The notes under the pieces: generated by a model
Told to the model about the DNA's origin: nothing
The model's database searches: none
What the model saw: the letters and a program-made list of their open reading frames with translations, nothing else
Source: Tepidicaulis sp002389665
GTDB taxonomy: Bacteria; Pseudomonadota; Alphaproteobacteria; Parvibaculales; Parvibaculaceae
Assembly (NCBI RefSeq): GCF_965222285.1
Contig: NZ_OZ244942.1
Coordinates: 2,232,001-2,296,000 of the forward strand
Length of the DNA stretch: 64,000 nt
Direction of reading: 5' to 3'
Made by a program: the position numbers and the translations under genes
In this document: one piece after another, positions 62,639-64,000 of the stretch
How positions within the stretch are numbered: position 1 is the stretch's first letter
How the letters are laid out: each line of letters begins with the position of its first letter

Positions 62639-64000
62639 ATGTTCACAGCCTTGGAAGATCTGCCAAGCCGCAACCAGCCCGCGCCCCTGAGCGGCTATAA
62701 CGCCTATGCCAGCCACAAGGCGCTGCGCGAAGCCATTAGCCGCGAAGCACCAGGCGCGGACGATACCCGGCTGCACGAGCTGGGGGCGACCGTCGGCAGC
62801 GCCGAGGTACAGGAACTGGTAAAGCGCGCCCATGAAAACCCGCCCCGCCTCCTTGCCCGCGATGCGGCGGGCGCGCGGCTCGATGAAGTGATCTTTCATC
62901 CAGCCTGGCACGACTGGATGCGCATCTGCATCGGCTCCGGCGCTCATTCACTCGGTTGGACCGATGAGCGGAAAGGTTCCGATGTCATCCGGGCGGCCCT
63001 CTTCTTGCTGCTGAACGAAGCTGATCAGGCAATAGCATGTCCGCTTGGCATGACCCATTGCTGCATTCCGGCGCTGGAAACCGACAAAGAGATCGCCGCC
63101 CGGTGGCGCCCGCGCATCACCTCCACCGCCTATGATCCGCGCAGCCTGCCTGCCGGCGAAAAAACCGGCCTGCTCATCACCATGGCTGTGACGGAACAGA
63201 TTGCCGGCACCGACCTTAAGCAAATCGAGACGCAGGCCCTCCCCGATCCTGCAACGGGCGGCTATCTGCTGAGCGGACGGAAATGGTTCTATTCCGTCCC
63301 CCAGGCGGACGGCGCGCTGGTGCTCGCCCGCACCAAGAGCGGCATCAGCTGCTTTCTCATGCCCCGGTTCCGGCCCGATGGCACGCGGAACAGCATTTAT
63401 CTGCACCGCCTGAAAGACAAAGCCGGCGACAGAGCCAATGCCTCAAGCGAAGCGGAACTGAAAAACGCCTGGGCACAGCGTCTTGGCGCCGAAGGGCGCG
63501 GCTTTGAAGTGATGTTCAAAATGATCCAGAACACCCGCTTCGATGTTGCCCTCTCATCGCTGGGGCTTATGCACCAGGCGGTTGCCCAAGCGCTCCACTA
63601 TGCCGGCGGACGCATGGCATTCGGCGCACCGCTCAAAGACCTGCCGCTCATGGAAAACGTGCTGGCAGACCTGTCTCTTGAAAGCGAAGCCGCGCTCGTT
63701 CTGGCCATGCGCACGGCCCGCGCCATCGATGATGCCAAACACGGCGACAAACAAGCGGCACGCTTCGCCCGGATCGCCGTCGCTCTACATAAATATTGGA
63801 CCTGCAAGCGAACGCCCTGGGCAGCTTTCGAAGCGATGGAAGTGTTCGGCGGTAACGGCTATATCGAAGACCGCCCCATGGCCCGGTTATACCGCCAAGC
63901 CCCCCTCAACAGCATTTGGGAAGGTTCGGGCAATGTGCTTTGCCTGGATGTATTGCGCGCCATTCGCCAGGACGGTGAAGCCTATGCCGCCGTGCTTGGC
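62639..64000 (+). CDS. AidB-like acyl-CoA dehydrogenase, N-terminal 454 residues (continues beyond right edge)
   Basis: The frame starts at ATG 62639 after GGGAAAG and runs off the right edge with no stop. Acyl-CoA dehydrogenase fold: middle domain MAVTEQIAGTDLKQIETQA and LSGRKWFYSV, C-terminal helical domain VFGGNGYIEDRPMARLYRQAPLNSIWEGSGNV. The extended N-terminus (FTALEDLPSRNQPAPLSGYNAY) and the IWEGSGNV end are those of AidB, a flavoprotein tied to the alkylation response in E. coli; in other bacteria related proteins act on acyl-CoAs. Divergent from a LysR gene. A tail of perhaps 90-100 residues is missing. Confidence 0.88.
   Translation, partial: MFTALEDLPSRNQPAPLSGYNAYASHKALREAISREAPGADDTRLHELGATVGSAEVQELVKRAHENPPRLLARDAAGARLDEVIFHPAWHDWMRICIGSGAHSLGWTDERKGSDVIRAALFLLLNEADQAIACPLGMTHCCIPALETDKEIAARWRPRITSTAYDPRSLPAGEKTGLLITMAVTEQIAGTDLKQIETQALPDPATGGYLLSGRKWFYSVPQADGALVLARTKSGISCFLMPRFRPDGTRNSIYLHRLKDKAGDRANASSEAELKNAWAQRLGAEGRGFEVMFKMIQNTRFDVALSSLGLMHQAVAQALHYAGGRMAFGAPLKDLPLMENVLADLSLESEAALVLAMRTARAIDDAKHGDKQAARFARIAVALHKYWTCKRTPWAAFEAMEVFGGNGYIEDRPMARLYRQAPLNSIWEGSGNVLCLDVLRAIRQDGEAYAAVLG

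Overview
The window is a gene-dense, high-GC chromosomal segment from an alphaproteobacterium. The evidence is a complete alphaproteobacterial-type dcw cluster running mraZ to ftsZ and on through lpxC, bamD, recN and ligA; a FtsZ with an extended linker ending in IPTFLRRQAN; rnpB lying directly upstream of mraZ; and a methionine synthase divided into two genes. The general look recalls Hyphomicrobiales or Parvibaculales, but the sequence alone does not fix the order. I see no insertion sequence, prophage, CRISPR array or integrase, and nearly all genes look vertically inherited.

Layout. 1-12969: an AsmA-family protein cut by the left edge, a DUF4169 protein coupled to a CaiB/BaiF CoA-transferase, a TetR regulator with a clear operator-promoter, an FAD-linked 2-hydroxyacid oxidase, a hotdog thioesterase, a pentapeptide-repeat protein, a ClC transporter, a UvrD-family helicase, prmA and an M24B aminopeptidase. 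12983-38013 (minus strand): ligA, recN, bamD, lpxC, then ftsZ-ftsA-ftsQ-ddl-murB-murC-murG-ftsW-murD-mraY-murF-murE-ftsI-ftsL-rsmH-mraZ. From mraZ to ftsA almost every junction is a 4-bp start/stop overlap, so it reads as one translationally coupled operon. It starts behind a promoter followed by a tandem 10-bp-spaced GGG box array that fits MraZ autorepression. 38334-38717 is rnpB.

38861-46083: a quinone-reductase-like MDR enzyme, an AmpD/AmiD-like amidase, an EamA transporter, a TerB+J-domain protein and a fused 5-oxoprolinase. 46084-46523 has no annotated-size gene but holds competing inverted repeats, a 29-46 aa membrane-peptide ORF and a strong terminator. 46524-47577: a carboxymuconolactone-decarboxylase-like gene facing an HxlR regulator across a perfect palindrome.

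47574-53243 is a methionine-cycle operon: a regulator-enzyme fusion (ArsR HTH + SAM methyltransferase), metF, the homocysteine half of MetH and the folate/B12/activation half of MetH. Its single promoter has a near-palindromic AT-rich operator between -35 and -10. This is the best candidate here for an underdescribed regulatory circuit. 53594-55206: mlaA and mlaC, of outer-membrane lipid transport. 55283-64000: ettA, a receiver/HD-GYP regulator, a CAU-anticodon tRNA (probably tRNA-Ile2), a SIMPL-domain protein, an exported DJ-1/PfpI-like protein, panD, and a LysR regulator divergent from an AidB-like acyl-CoA dehydrogenase cut by the right edge.
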